NCBI GenBank assembly: GCA_022483465.1
Contig: JAKVNF010000004.1
Span: 557,713-621,712 of the forward strand
Length of the DNA: 64,000 nt
Origin: Lachnospiraceae bacterium
Lineage (GTDB): Bacteria; Bacillota; Clostridia; Lachnospirales; Lachnospiraceae
Direction: 5' to 3'
Shown here in pieces: positions 25,702-35,295 of this stretch. The notes beneath the pieces are model-generated. The model was not told the origin of the DNA. It did no database searches and was given only the letters and a program-made list of their open reading frames with translations. Made by a program: the position numbers and the translations under genes. The number at the start of each line of letters is the position of its first letter. Positions within the stretch are counted from its first letter, which is position 1.

Positions 25702-28101
25702 TCAGATCACCTCCAATTCAAGCGTTTTGGAAAGCAGGCCTTTTGCTTTCACTGTGACCGTAATCTTTCCGGGCATATCGCCGCCGCGGACCACAGCCAA
25801 TGCCTTTCCATAGTAGGTCGTGTGGGTATCGGAGAAAAAGTTTTCCCCCATATTGGGTCTTGCAGAGCCAAGGGCCAGCAGCGTCCCGGCACCGTCAACC
25901 TCCACACTAACCGCAGTATCCTCAGAAGATTTTGTGATTCCGTCCGCTCCCGTCAGATCAATGCTGATATAGGCTAAATCCTGCGTTTTTGCCCGCAAGA
26001 CGCTCCGGTCAGCCGCCACACGAAGTTCGGTAGCCCCAACAGCTGTCTTCATGCAAGTTCGGCTCAGTTCTTTTCCCTCGCCATTATAGCTGATTGCGGT
26101 GATGGTACCGGGTTCATAGACAATGTGTTGAAAAACAGCCTTGTATTCCTTCGTCTTCTTCCTGCCATAGGAGCGCCCATTGACAATGAGTTCCGCTGCT
26201 TCGCCGTCAGAATAAACCGTGACCTTCGTTTTTTTACCTTCAAAGCCGGCCCAGGACCAGCTTGCCACTGCGTCTGTGTCACGCCACATGGTTACGGAGC
26301 CAGTCTCCCCTGCATGGGTGTACGGTTCAACGCCGATACCAGGGGTATGATCCAGCCCCCAGATCAGCCGGTTCCACTGCACCTCGGGGCGGAGCTTTCC
26401 GCAAATATCGATCACGCCGCAGCCGGCGGAGATAATGGGCGCATCCTGACCGGGGTTTTTGAAGCTTCTGTAACGGACGGTACCGATGCCCGCCTCTCCC
26501 AGATAATCCCAGCCTGTCCACATAAAATCCCCGATGACATAGGGGAGTCTTTTCACCAGTTGCCAGTTATGATACAGATTCTTGGGCAGGGTCTCGGACC
26601 CAACAATGACGCGGTCAGGATGGAGCGTACCATCCTTCTCGTACCGAGACGCTGCGTAGTTATAACCGCCAATATCCAGATAGGAGAAACTCACCTTTGT
26701 GGCCTCGTCCGCGGCGGGTTTGGCGGCCATTTTTTCAATCACACCCCCAGCCAGGTTCATCAGCATGTTGAAGAAGGCACTGGTTGGAGCGTTGTCCATC
26801 GTCTGACTGCCGTTTTTGTTCTCTTTCCCATTTTTCTTATTGCCGTATATGCCGCCTCCCTTGGCCAACATACTGCACAGCATCAGGTTGACCCCCATCG
26901 TCACTGCTTTGCCCGGGTCCAGCTTTCGTGCCAGGACTGCCAATTTTTTACAGTACTCCTGCCCTTCGGGCATAGCCAGTTCGGAGATCTCATTCCCAAT
27001 AGAGTTCATGACCACACAGGGATGGTTGTAGTTTTTGATGACCATCGCTGTGAGATCCTGCTGCCAACATGCGCGAAAATCCTTGTCCGCATAGTCATAC
27101 GGGGTTTTATGTACCAGCCAGCCGTCGCAGAATTCATCCATGACATACAGACCCAGCCGGTCACAGGCATCCAACAGCGCCTTGGAGGCAGGGTTGTGGG
27201 CGGAACGTATCGCGTTGAAACCGGCCTCCTTGAGAAGACGAACACGGCGGAACTCAGCATCCTCAAAAGAACATGCACCCAGAATACCATTGTCGTGGTG
27301 GACGCAGGCGCCGCGAAGCAACGTTTTCTTGCCGTTTACGAAAAATCCTCTGGTGCTCCAGCTGAGGGTGCGAAATCCAAAACAGGTCTCCGCCTCATCC
27401 ACCACCTCACCATTTTTCAACAGTTCCGCTCTGCATTTGTACAGTACGGGATGTTCCGCGTCCCAAAGCCGCGGCTGGGAAACGGGAATGTCCGCCGACG
27501 CAGTATCTCCCTCGACTGCAGCCCTGGCCTGCGCTGCTGTCTTTTCCCCATCCAAAATAGAGAGCCTGAGCGTATCACCACCGGTGACCGACACTTTTAC
27601 ATGCGCCATATTGTTCCCGGAGGTGGAGACGAGCAATCCATCCGGGCGGATATGACTCTTGTCACCTAAGAAGATGTTTACGTTGCGATAAATTCCGCTG
27701 CCGGAATACCAACGGGAATTTGGCACTGACGAGTTGTCCGCAATTACTTTGATCTCATTTTCCTCGCCATACTTCAGGTAAGGATCCAACACCACAAAAA
27801 AGTTTGTATATCCGTACCGTTGTTCAGCCACAAGTGTATCGTTCACGAATACCTGCGCATTTCGATATACCGCCTCGAATTCCAATATAGCGGACTGCGT
27901 CCGCCACGCTTCAGGCACAAGAATCCGTTTGACATAGACATAGGACCCGCCAGGAAAGTATCCGCAGGCTCCCGCTGTTGGCGCATCCTTCGCGCGTTTC
28001 TCGTACAGCATGGCATCGTGTGGAAGCGTGACCGGTTGCATAGACTGTTCCTTTCCCACAGCGCCAAATAGCCACCCCCGGTTAAAATCTTTCTTTTTCA
28101 C
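25702..28101 (-). CDS. Glycoside hydrolase family 2 (beta-galactosidase/beta-glycosidase)
   Basis: Cytoplasmic exo-beta-glycosidase; no signal peptide is visible. It has a jelly-roll N-terminal domain (YVKRILVPEAWRTQSAILEFEAVYRNAQVFVND), an Ig-like domain, the TIM barrel with acid/base Glu in VVMNSIGNEISE and nucleophile Glu in VIVGSETLP, then C-terminal beta domains including a DUF4982-like Ig domain. Start assigned to GTG 28101, 7 nt after AAGGAGAG; the longer frame would overlap the deacetylase gene. Last gene of the GH43-esterase-deacetylase-GH2 operon, hence probably acting on deacetylated oligosaccharides taken up by the cell. Confidence 0.88.
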   Translation of the reverse strand: MKKKDFNRGWLFGAVGKEQSMQPVTLPHDAMLYEKRAKDAPTAGACGYFPGGSYVYVKRILVPEAWRTQSAILEFEAVYRNAQVFVNDTLVAEQRYGYTNFFVVLDPYLKYGEENEIKVIADNSSVPNSRWYSGSGIYRNVNIFLGDKSHIRPDGLLVSTSGNNMAHVKVSVTGGDTLRLSILDGEKTAAQARAAVEGDTASADIPVSQPRLWDAEHPVLYKCRAELLKNGEVVDEAETCFGFRTLSWSTRGFFVNGKKTLLRGACVHHDNGILGACSFEDAEFRRVRLLKEAGFNAIRSAHNPASKALLDACDRLGLYVMDEFCDGWLVHKTPYDYADKDFRACWQQDLTAMVIKNYNHPCVVMNSIGNEISELAMPEGQEYCKKLAVLARKLDPGKAVTMGVNLMLCSMLAKGGGIYGNKKNGKENKNGSQTMDNAPTSAFFNMLMNLAGGVIEKMAAKPAADEATKVSFSYLDIGGYNYAASRYEKDGTLHPDRVIVGSETLPKNLYHNWQLVKRLPYVIGDFMWTGWDYLGEAGIGTVRYRSFKNPGQDAPIISAGCGVIDICGKLRPEVQWNRLIWGLDHTPGIGVEPYTHAGETGSVTMWRDTDAVASWSWAGFEGKKTKVTVYSDGEAAELIVNGRSYGRKKTKEYKAVFQHIVYEPGTITAISYNGEGKELSRTCMKTAVGATELRVAADRSVLRAKTQDLAYISIDLTGADGITKSSEDTAVSVEVDGAGTLLALGSARPNMGENFFSDTHTTYYGKALAVVRGGDMPGKITVTVKAKGLLSKTLELEVI

Positions 28102-28114
28102 TTTCCTGCTCTCC

Positions 28115-28855
28115 TTAAATATGTGCAAAAGCTTCGCTGTTTGTGCAGTACACGATATCGCTTTGGCCTGCGATAGATTCAAAAAGCTTTTCTAAGGAAT
28201 ACCAACTGGCGCTTCCCTTTTCGTAGTCCATTTCATAACTGTGTGCCCATAGGAACAACAGCAGATCCTTATCTCCGGGTTCCTCACGTTTGAAGCGCTC
28301 CACCAGCTTCAAGGCATTTTTCATAATAAGCGAGGAGCTGGGTCGAAAGTTCATCGGATTATCCGGGAAGGCAAAACCGCCGGATGGAAAAACCACTCTG
28401 GCATATTGATACCCTCGCGCCTTCAGATACGCCTGGACAGCCGGCGAAGTTGAACCGTTCGCATAGGCGTGTCCTACGACCGTGGTGCCAAAGATTTTTT
28501 CCAGCGCGCTCTTGTCCGCATCCACCGATGCGCGCATTTCATCCTCGCTGACAGCCCCCAGCGGTTCATGCCGGAAGCCATGGGTGGCAATCTCCATTCC
28601 CTCATAGACCTGACACACCTCGTCCTGTGGGATTCGGTTGTGCGGCACATAGGAAAACGGCCACCTGTGCCTGACACCTTCAGGACAGTCCTGGAATGAA
28701 AAGGTTCCTAGTCCCTTCACCTCCCCGCGGGTTCCAAGCAGACCTGCGTTGAGGTTGAAGGTACCTTTGAGTCCGTATTGCTTCATGAGATGGATCACCC
28801 GTTTGTCCTGTTCCAGACCATCGTCAAAGCTGAGCGTAAAATACTTTTTTCCCAT
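28115..28855 (-). CDS. Polysaccharide deacetylase (carbohydrate esterase 4-like)
   Basis: Metal-dependent deacetylase with a NodB-like fold. FTLSFDDGLEQD gives the catalytic Asp and metal Asp; THGFRHEPL supplies the metal His pair; GHAYANGSTSPAVQAYLKARGYQYARVV and LLFLWAHSYEMD complete the motifs. No signal peptide, so it should act inside the cell on imported acetylated sugars. It starts 2 nt after the SGNH esterase stop and is followed by GH2 after 13 nt. The actual substrate (N- or O-acetyl) cannot be read. Confidence 0.85.
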   Translation of the reverse strand: MGKKYFTLSFDDGLEQDKRVIHLMKQYGLKGTFNLNAGLLGTRGEVKGLGTFSFQDCPEGVRHRWPFSYVPHNRIPQDEVCQVYEGMEIATHGFRHEPLGAVSEDEMRASVDADKSALEKIFGTTVVGHAYANGSTSPAVQAYLKARGYQYARVVFPSGGFAFPDNPMNFRPSSSLIMKNALKLVERFKREEPGDKDLLLFLWAHSYEMDYEKGSASWYSLEKLFESIAGQSDIVYCTNSEAFAHI

Positions 28856-28857
28856 GC

Positions 28858-29982
28858 TTACGTCTCCCCCGTCAGTTTTTGCAAATCATAAGCCTGCGCC
28901 AGCAGCATGCCACCAGCCTGATTCGGGTGCAGGTGATCCCCCTGGTGGTAACGATCGTCGGTAACCGAAGGATTCTTCTGATCGCGCAAAAGGGCATCCG
29001 CATCCAGCACATCGTCGAACATCGCGTTGTCCCTGATCCAACCATTGATGCGGATTCTCAGCTCTTCCATCTGCTGGGTATATCCCTTTTTCGCAAAGCC
29101 AGTTCGAGGCGGGAGCGTCTGGGCGATCACCCGGACACCTGCCTTATGAAGCCGGTCCACAATATCAGTTACGGCCGAGCTGTATTTTTCCAGTGAGATG
29201 GTTGCAGCTGTCTTTTTGGAATAATAGGCCACGTCATTGACTCCCAGCGCAAAAATTACCCCGCAAAGTTCCGGGAAACAGAGCACATCCCGTTCAAAGC
29301 GTGATACCCCCTTCTCCCCGTAGGAGACCCCCATCAGCCCCGGAATATCATAGAGCAGACAATTCCCGCCGATTCCGGAGTTCATCAGCGCGTAACTGCC
29401 GCCATACGTATCGAAGAGGCGCTTTTGCAAAGGCTTTACCCAGCGGTTCATCGCCGTGATACTGTCCCCGAACGCCACAATGATTTTGGAAGGGCGGCTG
29501 GTGAACACCTCGATCTGGTCCATCCCGGGAATCACTTCATAGAGATTGTACTGTTCCATATAGCTTTTCCGACGGGGCGGAGGCAGTTCTGTGTCCGTCG
29601 TATGATTCCCCTTGTAGCTCACTGCATTTTCCTCGATCATATTGCTGTCCATGACCTTGGTCGCATAGTAGAGTCTGATTTCCAGTTCTTCTCCCATCGT
29701 CACCGGGAGCGACAGCTCGTCCGAATAGCAGCTTTCCCCGACAGGGACCGTGAAAATACGGTTTCCTCCACGCGTGACGGCATGCATCTCTCCATGTGCC
29801 CACACGGTCAATCCCCCGATGGTGTAAGGTTTCTTGCCGTAGTGGTTGGAGAAGCGAACGCGAATCTTGTTACCGGAAGCCTGAGATGTCACAGAATACA
29901 CCACCGTTTTTTTCTTGCCCGCCAAAAAGCCCATCGCGAACGCAGGGGCCGCAGCCTGATGCCAGATTGGTGTCCAGTCCAT
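28858..29982 (-). CDS. SGNH/GDSL hydrolase, carbohydrate esterase-like
   Basis: Two-part protein: an N-terminal beta-sandwich (residues 1-150, including KIRVRFSNHYGKKPYTIGGLTVW) and an SGNH hydrolase domain with block I IVAFGDSITAM, block II GIGGNCLLY, block III GVNDVAYY and block V DHLHPNQAG, which give Ser, Gly, Asn and the Asp-His pair. This organisation is common in acetyl xylan esterase-like enzymes. AAGGAGG precedes ATG 29982. It lies in the same operon as GH43 and the deacetylase, suggesting removal of O-acetyl groups. Confidence 0.87.
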   Translation of the reverse strand: MDWTPIWHQAAAPAFAMGFLAGKKKTVVYSVTSQASGNKIRVRFSNHYGKKPYTIGGLTVWAHGEMHAVTRGGNRIFTVPVGESCYSDELSLPVTMGEELEIRLYYATKVMDSNMIEENAVSYKGNHTTDTELPPPRRKSYMEQYNLYEVIPGMDQIEVFTSRPSKIIVAFGDSITAMNRWVKPLQKRLFDTYGGSYALMNSGIGGNCLLYDIPGLMGVSYGEKGVSRFERDVLCFPELCGVIFALGVNDVAYYSKKTAATISLEKYSSAVTDIVDRLHKAGVRVIAQTLPPRTGFAKKGYTQQMEELRIRINGWIRDNAMFDDVLDADALLRDQKNPSVTDDRYHQGDHLHPNQAGGMLLAQAYDLQKLTGET

Positions 29983-29993
29983 TGTGATCCTCC

Positions 29994-31457
29994 TTATTCC
30001 AGAATAATGTTCAAGATATCAAGCATGCCTTTGCCCTTATACCGGAAATACAGTGGGCAGGAATCCATCGGTCGGCTGCTCTCCAGTGCCAGACGCCTGG
30101 CGTTGAATGCTGTCCCGGCCGTTGTCCAGTCGGCTGTCCCGGTAAGGGGGATGGAGGCAATAACAGGTCCTTTCTCTCCGGGCAAAAGTTCCAGCACGCC
30201 GCCTGCACCGCGAGCCGTTACAGCGATGTGGGTGCTTGCTGTCAGATCAAAATATCGGAAACCAGCAATGCTGCCATTCCTCATTTTGGAAATATAAGCT
30301 TTCGGCGCCATCCGCTCGGTCTCTATGTTCACTTCGCGCCCCTCAGCCTCCGGCGGCTCATAGTCCGGGCCGTCCTGGGTAATTTCGGGTCCGCCCATTG
30401 GGTTGCGCAGGCCAAACACCCCCGCATGATGCAAAACGCAGGCGATGTAAGCCGGATAGGTCCCAGTTCCCTTCAGCGGTCCGCCGTTCAAACCGCAGCT
30501 TGTGGACTCCACCATGCGGATGGTCCCATCCGAACGAATCTCTATGGGCTCAGCCACTGCCTGCCGGTTTCGCTTGGCGCCATTGGTCGTTCGGTGGTCG
30601 AATATATACCATTGCCCATGGACACATACCATACCGCCGTGGCTGTTTCCCATCGGATACACCGCGTTCATGAGTTTTCTCCCATTCAGACCGATATCGC
30701 TTGAAGAATGGATCGGTCCCTTGTGGATAAATCCCTTATCAGGAAACAGGCTCATAGCGTAATTAAGACCGGTGATGTCCGTGGTCGGATAGACCAGATA
30801 ATACCAGTCACCAATGTGACGGATAGAGGGTCCTTCCCAGTAATTCGGCTTTTTGGGATTAAAATCCGCCGGCATAATGATGGTCGGTTCGCCGATAATG
30901 GTCAGCATATCCTGGCTGAGTTCCATCACAAACAGCCCTTTGATCTCGTGTCCAAATTGTCCGTTGGATTTCTGCCCGCTTCCCACATAGAGGTAAACCC
31001 GGCCGTCGTTATCCACTAGAACAGCAGGGTCGAACATAAACCAATCCTCCGGCTTGGATCCGTATACGCGCCCGTCCGGGAAGTGAACATCGCCCAAATA
31101 CTGATATTTTCCCGCCGGCGTATCGCACACGGCGACAGAGGTAATCGACGTATTGGCTACAGAATAATAAAGGTAATACCGTCCGTCTGTGCCGCGCACC
31201 ACATCCGGTGCATAGTAGGACAGTTTCTTTTTATTCCACGGCGTATCCTGTTTTTTGAAGATTACGCCTTCATACCGCCAGTCGGAAAGGTCATCTGTCG
31301 GGGTCGACCAGCATACGTAATCGCCCTCGCAGTATTCCTTGGAGCCAAACAGATCATGGCTCCCATAAATGTACAGCCGTTGGCCGAACACTTTCGGTTC
31401 AGCGTCTGGGATGTATTCCCAACTGGGGAGATAGGGATTATAGCATTGCCGCTTCAT
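29994..31457 (-). CDS. Glycoside hydrolase family 43 (arabinofuranosidase/xylosidase type)
   Basis: Inverting five-blade beta-propeller glycosidase acting on arabinose- or xylose-containing side chains. The catalytic acids can be placed: base Asp in YIPDAEPKVF, pKa-modulating Asp in DWFMFDPAVL and the general acid Glu in NYWEGPSIRHIGDWYYLVYP. A C-terminal beta-sandwich (residues 370-487) follows. Start at ATG 31457, 8 nt after AAGGAGG. First gene of the operon and divergent from the AraC regulator. Confidence 0.88.
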   Translation of the reverse strand: MKRQCYNPYLPSWEYIPDAEPKVFGQRLYIYGSHDLFGSKEYCEGDYVCWSTPTDDLSDWRYEGVIFKKQDTPWNKKKLSYYAPDVVRGTDGRYYLYYSVANTSITSVAVCDTPAGKYQYLGDVHFPDGRVYGSKPEDWFMFDPAVLVDNDGRVYLYVGSGQKSNGQFGHEIKGLFVMELSQDMLTIIGEPTIIMPADFNPKKPNYWEGPSIRHIGDWYYLVYPTTDITGLNYAMSLFPDKGFIHKGPIHSSSDIGLNGRKLMNAVYPMGNSHGGMVCVHGQWYIFDHRTTNGAKRNRQAVAEPIEIRSDGTIRMVESTSCGLNGGPLKGTGTYPAYIACVLHHAGVFGLRNPMGGPEITQDGPDYEPPEAEGREVNIETERMAPKAYISKMRNGSIAGFRYFDLTASTHIAVTARGAGGVLELLPGEKGPVIASIPLTGTADWTTAGTAFNARRLALESSRPMDSCPLYFRYKGKGMLDILNIILE

Positions 31458-31523
31458 AGACACTTCCTCCTTAAATGAAAATCCCCAATTTATGCTATAC
31501 TGCTATGAAAGGGGGATGTTCGC

Positions 31524-32546
31524 ATGGAACACCTGTTTTTTAACAGCATTGATGAAATGCGGAACCAGATCGGCAACCATTGGCCGAACTATCTTCGCAA
31601 CCATACGGCCGAACGGGACTACTTTTCTCCGTTGTCGATCGTAACCAGCATCCAGAAGCCTCATGAGTATCTGTTCTCAAACTATATGGATGCATGGTCC
31701 TTTTGTGTTCACACTCCAAACAAACGCGAATTCTTTCATGAGACCTATATGCACAAACATAATTTTTTTGAGTTGATGTATGTGCAACGGGGCTATGTCC
31801 GGGTGATGATCGAGGGGGCAGAGACCACCTATACGCAAGGAAACCTATGCCTCCTCAATCGAAACACCATGCATCGCGAAACAGATATGTCAAATGCAGA
31901 TATCGTTTACATCGGTATCAATGCCTCTCTGCTGACACAGTGGCCTAAATCATTTCCGCCGCCCTTTCAGAATAAAAGCATTCTCAATCAGTTTTTCAGC
32001 GACAATCTGTCAGAGCGCGCCATCTATAAAAAAGATTATCTGGACTTCACCCTTTTAGGGGAAGATGAGATTCCGCAGCTCACCCAAGAATTGATTCGCG
32101 CGTTTTCGGTCAAGCGGATCGGATATCAGTTTGACGTTTATTCTTCTCTGCTCCGGCTGTTTGCCGCCTTGGAAAATCCGGATATATACAAGGCAACACA
32201 CATTTCGCTCAGTCACAGTCAAGAGGCACTGGCGGTGGAACAGGTCAAGAAGCTCATTGAAGCCCATCACGGTGCTATCCACCGGACCAATCTGGCAGCG
32301 GAACTCAACTATTCCTGCGAACATATATCCCGCATCATTAAGATGAACACCGGATACACACTTAAGGCGTACTGTCAAAAGATACAGATGGGCGAGGCAG
32401 CGCGGCTTCTGAGAACCACACAGTTGCCGGTCTGCCAAATCGCAGCTTCGCTGGGCTATGAGAACAGAACACAATTCTATAAAGTGTTTCAGCGTGAGTA
32501 TAGTCTCACCCCATTGGAATACCGTCGACATAGTGCAGAGGAATGA
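31524..32546 (+). CDS. AraC family transcriptional regulator
   Basis: Likely activator of the divergent GH43 operon. An N-terminal cupin (HKHNFFELMYVQRGYVRVMIEG, with HRE metal/ligand region) would bind a sugar; two C-terminal helix-turn-helix motifs cover about residues 240-335 (RTNLAAELNYSCEHISRIIKMNTG and VCQIAASLGYENRTQFYKVFQREYSLTPLEYR). GGGGG precedes the ATG by 9 nt and a -10-like TATACT lies at 31496-31501. The transporter gene converges with it and ends 4 nt away. Confidence 0.9.
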   Translation: MEHLFFNSIDEMRNQIGNHWPNYLRNHTAERDYFSPLSIVTSIQKPHEYLFSNYMDAWSFCVHTPNKREFFHETYMHKHNFFELMYVQRGYVRVMIEGAETTYTQGNLCLLNRNTMHRETDMSNADIVYIGINASLLTQWPKSFPPPFQNKSILNQFFSDNLSERAIYKKDYLDFTLLGEDEIPQLTQELIRAFSVKRIGYQFDVYSSLLRLFAALENPDIYKATHISLSHSQEALAVEQVKKLIEAHHGAIHRTNLAAELNYSCEHISRIIKMNTGYTLKAYCQKIQMGEAARLLRTTQLPVCQIAASLGYENRTQFYKVFQREYSLTPLEYRRHSAEE

Positions 32547-33216
32547 GTCTTACCCAGCATTGCTGCGATCCAGGTATTCCCGGATTTTTCGGCGCTCATC
32601 GTCCTTGATCGGGTATGCCCGCAGGATCCAAGCCGACAATGCGCCGAGGATGGCAGGAACAAGACCCATGATAGCGATAAACCAATTGAGCATGGTCGGA
32701 ATCTGCGACAGTTCCCCCATGTATTCGGAGGTTACGGGATCAACGTTGTAGCCGATTGCCATGAGCACCGCACCAATAATTGCAGCCGAAAGCGCCGACT
32801 GGGCTTTGACAATAAAGCTGCCGACCACCGTTATCAAAGCGGAACGATCCTTGCCGGTTTTATAAACGTTGTAGTCCATAATTTCCATTTCCACCATGGA
32901 CTGCGGGACAAAGTCGCTTCCCACCCCCGTAGCCATGATGAACAAGGTAATAAAGAACAGCGCAGGAACACTCGTAAGCAGACCAACCATCTGAGTAATA
33001 AACAGGACCATCCCGCCGACAGACTGCACAATCAGAAGAAAACAAGTCATTTTGATCGGATTGTTTTTAAAGAATTTCAAAAGCGGGCGACCAACAACTG
33101 CACCAAACAGAAGAGGCACAAGCATCATCATGGAAGAGATTCCATTGAGAACGCCATACTGCTCCATGTCAGTGACGCCGGTGGCCAGATCCGTGCAGAA
33201 TCCCCATTTTATGTAA

Positions 33217-33524
33217 GGCGTTAGTTAAGAAACGGGTTGATAAGCGATCGCCTAGCATGAGACCACTAATCCCTCACTTTGAGCTCGAGCTGGGTACACT
33301 TCTATCCGTGCTGTGTTGCATCATGTAACAAAGTATCACCTAGATTGCCTAAAAGCATACACCTACTTGCCGAGCATGTGACTATAAATAACAAGATAGG
33401 CATTATGCAGAGAAGAAAAGAGCTCCAAATGGGGATTCTATATCTTCATCAGACATTATCGCGTCGAGAGTTCACCATGGAGGTTGTGGTATGGAACCCA
33501 TCAACCCGGTTCTTTACTAACGCC
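33217..33524. mobile_element. 308-bp MITE related to the adjacent IS1595-type element
   Basis: Terminal inverted repeats of 25 bp (33217-33241 and 33500-33524, 23 of 25 matching) begin GGCGTTAG and contain CGGGTTGAT, the same ends as the full element 560 bp away. An 8-bp target duplication TTATGTAA flanks it (33209-33216 and 33525-33532). The interior holds no credible gene. It presumably moves using the transposase at 34132-35160. Confidence 0.9.
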
Positions 33525-34081
33525 TTATGTAATATGCAGGCGTGGCAAAAATTAGGGACCAGATAAAACCGGAAAAGACGCATTTCGAATAGTAGACCAC
33601 CATTGGCTTGTTCTCTTTGAACAGAAGGAAGAAGTCCTTAAACTTTACCGCCCCCGCCTCTTTCTCCTGCACACTGTGTTTTTCCTTGACAAGGAACCAT
33701 CCAATGAGAGAGATCACCATCGCCGCACCAATAATAACGGTGATCAAGATGGCAAATGAGTCGTGATAGTTGCCCACGCGTTCATTAACCGCAACCAGCA
33801 CAGCTGTAAAGGTGGACGTAACGACGCCCAGGATCATAGTCCAAACCCGCGGCCCAATTACCAGCTTAGTTCGTTCGTTGAGATCATTGGTCATCGTCCG
33901 GAACAAAAGATTATCCTTATAAAAGGACGTGCCAACATCGTACAAAAAATAGAAAAAAACAACCCACGCAACAACCAGTACGGGCTTGGACACAAATTCG
34001 GACGGGAACGAGTAGAGACATATACAGCCAATGCCTGTCAGTAGAATACTGAGGAGAAAAAATGGTTTGTACTTTCCGATT

Positions 34082-35295
34082 GGCGTTAGTAAGAAAACGG
34101 GTTGATAAGCAATAAGTGCATCTTGTAGTCATCAAATTGCAAGCAGATTGAGCTCCTTAACATCTCCATAATGGTGTACCTTCTTGGGATTCCTGGATGC
34201 AAAGAGAGCGTCCGCAAGTTCCCCAATCGTGGTCCTCTGCCTGTACGCTGCCCGGAATACGAGGTTGTAACGGTTCAAATACTTGGTAGCCACGCCGCGA
34301 TATTCGATATAGCGGTGCTTGATAAAGGAGTGAAGGTTGTTCACAGTGTTCAGATTGAAGAAACTTGCCGACTCCTTCTTCACATTCATGACCGTGATTC
34401 CCAGGATCTTGCCCAGTCTTGGATACACATTCATGCCGTCCGTCAGGAAAAGTGTTCCCTTCTGGACATGACCAGTATAGATATCAACAACATCCGCACT
34501 GGAAGGCCTTGCCCGGTTCTCGGATTTCACGATCAGATCGCCAGTCTTGCGCTGTACTGCGGTGCAGATACAGATCTGCTCGTCTGAAAGGCCGCGTTTG
34601 GATGCGGGAGTGCCACGCTTGCGGGGCTTTCGACTGGCATCAGGGCCAAATTTCGTACCTTTTTTGGACTCCGGAACGTAGGTTTCATCCGCTTCCACGA
34701 CATCTTCCACCGTGGCTGGCTGCTCCACCTGCATGTCCTCGAGAGCAAGCATGATCTTATGCCGCATGAAGAACAGACTGCTATGGCTGATCTTGCATCC
34801 ATGGCTGGCAAGTGACTTGACCGTCTTATCCAGAGAGGTCCCCCTGAGCGTCTCTTCCAGAACCTTGGTCCAGATCTCAGTACCAAAGTGTGAGCCTGAG
34901 AGCAAAGTGTTGCTCGTTGTAACAAATGACGTTCCACATTGCCTGCAGATGTATGCCTGTTTTCCATGTTTGTGTCCATTCCTAACAACATGAGCATTGG
35001 AATGGCAGATCGGACAATCCAAACGGGGAGCAATCATCTTCTTCGGAGAAGAGGTTGCACTCTCATGGGAGAAGCCCTCCATGAGCTTGTTAACAAGAAG
35101 AATCAGGTCGTCCCTGGAAAGATCTCTGGCTTCGGTCAGTATGCGCTCAATGCAGCTCATAGTCTTGCCCTCCTGGCAAGACTATTGTAGTTCAAGTTAG
35201 AGAAGGCCGTTGTACAGCAGAATGTACAAAACGGCATATTTTATACTTCTGCTAAAATGCTTTGGAGCTTATCAACCCGTTTTCTTACTAACGCC
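34082..35295. mobile_element. Complete IS1595-family (ISXO2-like) insertion sequence, 1214 bp
   Basis: Perfect 29-bp terminal inverted repeats (34082-34110 and 35267-35295) start GGCGTTAGTAAGAAAACGGG. The target duplication is TTCCGATT (34074-34081 and 35296-35303). One intact transposase gene lies inside. All signs point to a recent, functional insertion into the sugar transporter gene. Confidence 0.94.
34132..35160 (-). CDS. IS1595-family transposase
   Basis: Intact 342-aa transposase. The N-terminal zinc ribbon has CPICHSN and CRQCGTSF; the ISXO2-like DDE domain contains VEADETYVP, LFLTDGMNVYPRL and NNLHSFIKHRYIEYRGVATKYLNRYNLVF. A lysine-rich insert (SKKGTKFGPDASRKPRKRGTPASKRG) lies between the first two acidic residues. 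It is the probable mobiliser of both the full element and the nearby MITE. Confidence 0.93.
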   Translation of the reverse strand: MSCIERILTEARDLSRDDLILLVNKLMEGFSHESATSSPKKMIAPRLDCPICHSNAHVVRNGHKHGKQAYICRQCGTSFVTTSNTLLSGSHFGTEIWTKVLEETLRGTSLDKTVKSLASHGCKISHSSLFFMRHKIMLALEDMQVEQPATVEDVVEADETYVPESKKGTKFGPDASRKPRKRGTPASKRGLSDEQICICTAVQRKTGDLIVKSENRARPSSADVVDIYTGHVQKGTLFLTDGMNVYPRLGKILGITVMNVKKESASFFNLNTVNNLHSFIKHRYIEYRGVATKYLNRYNLVFRAAYRQRTTIGELADALFASRNPKKVHHYGDVKELNLLAI

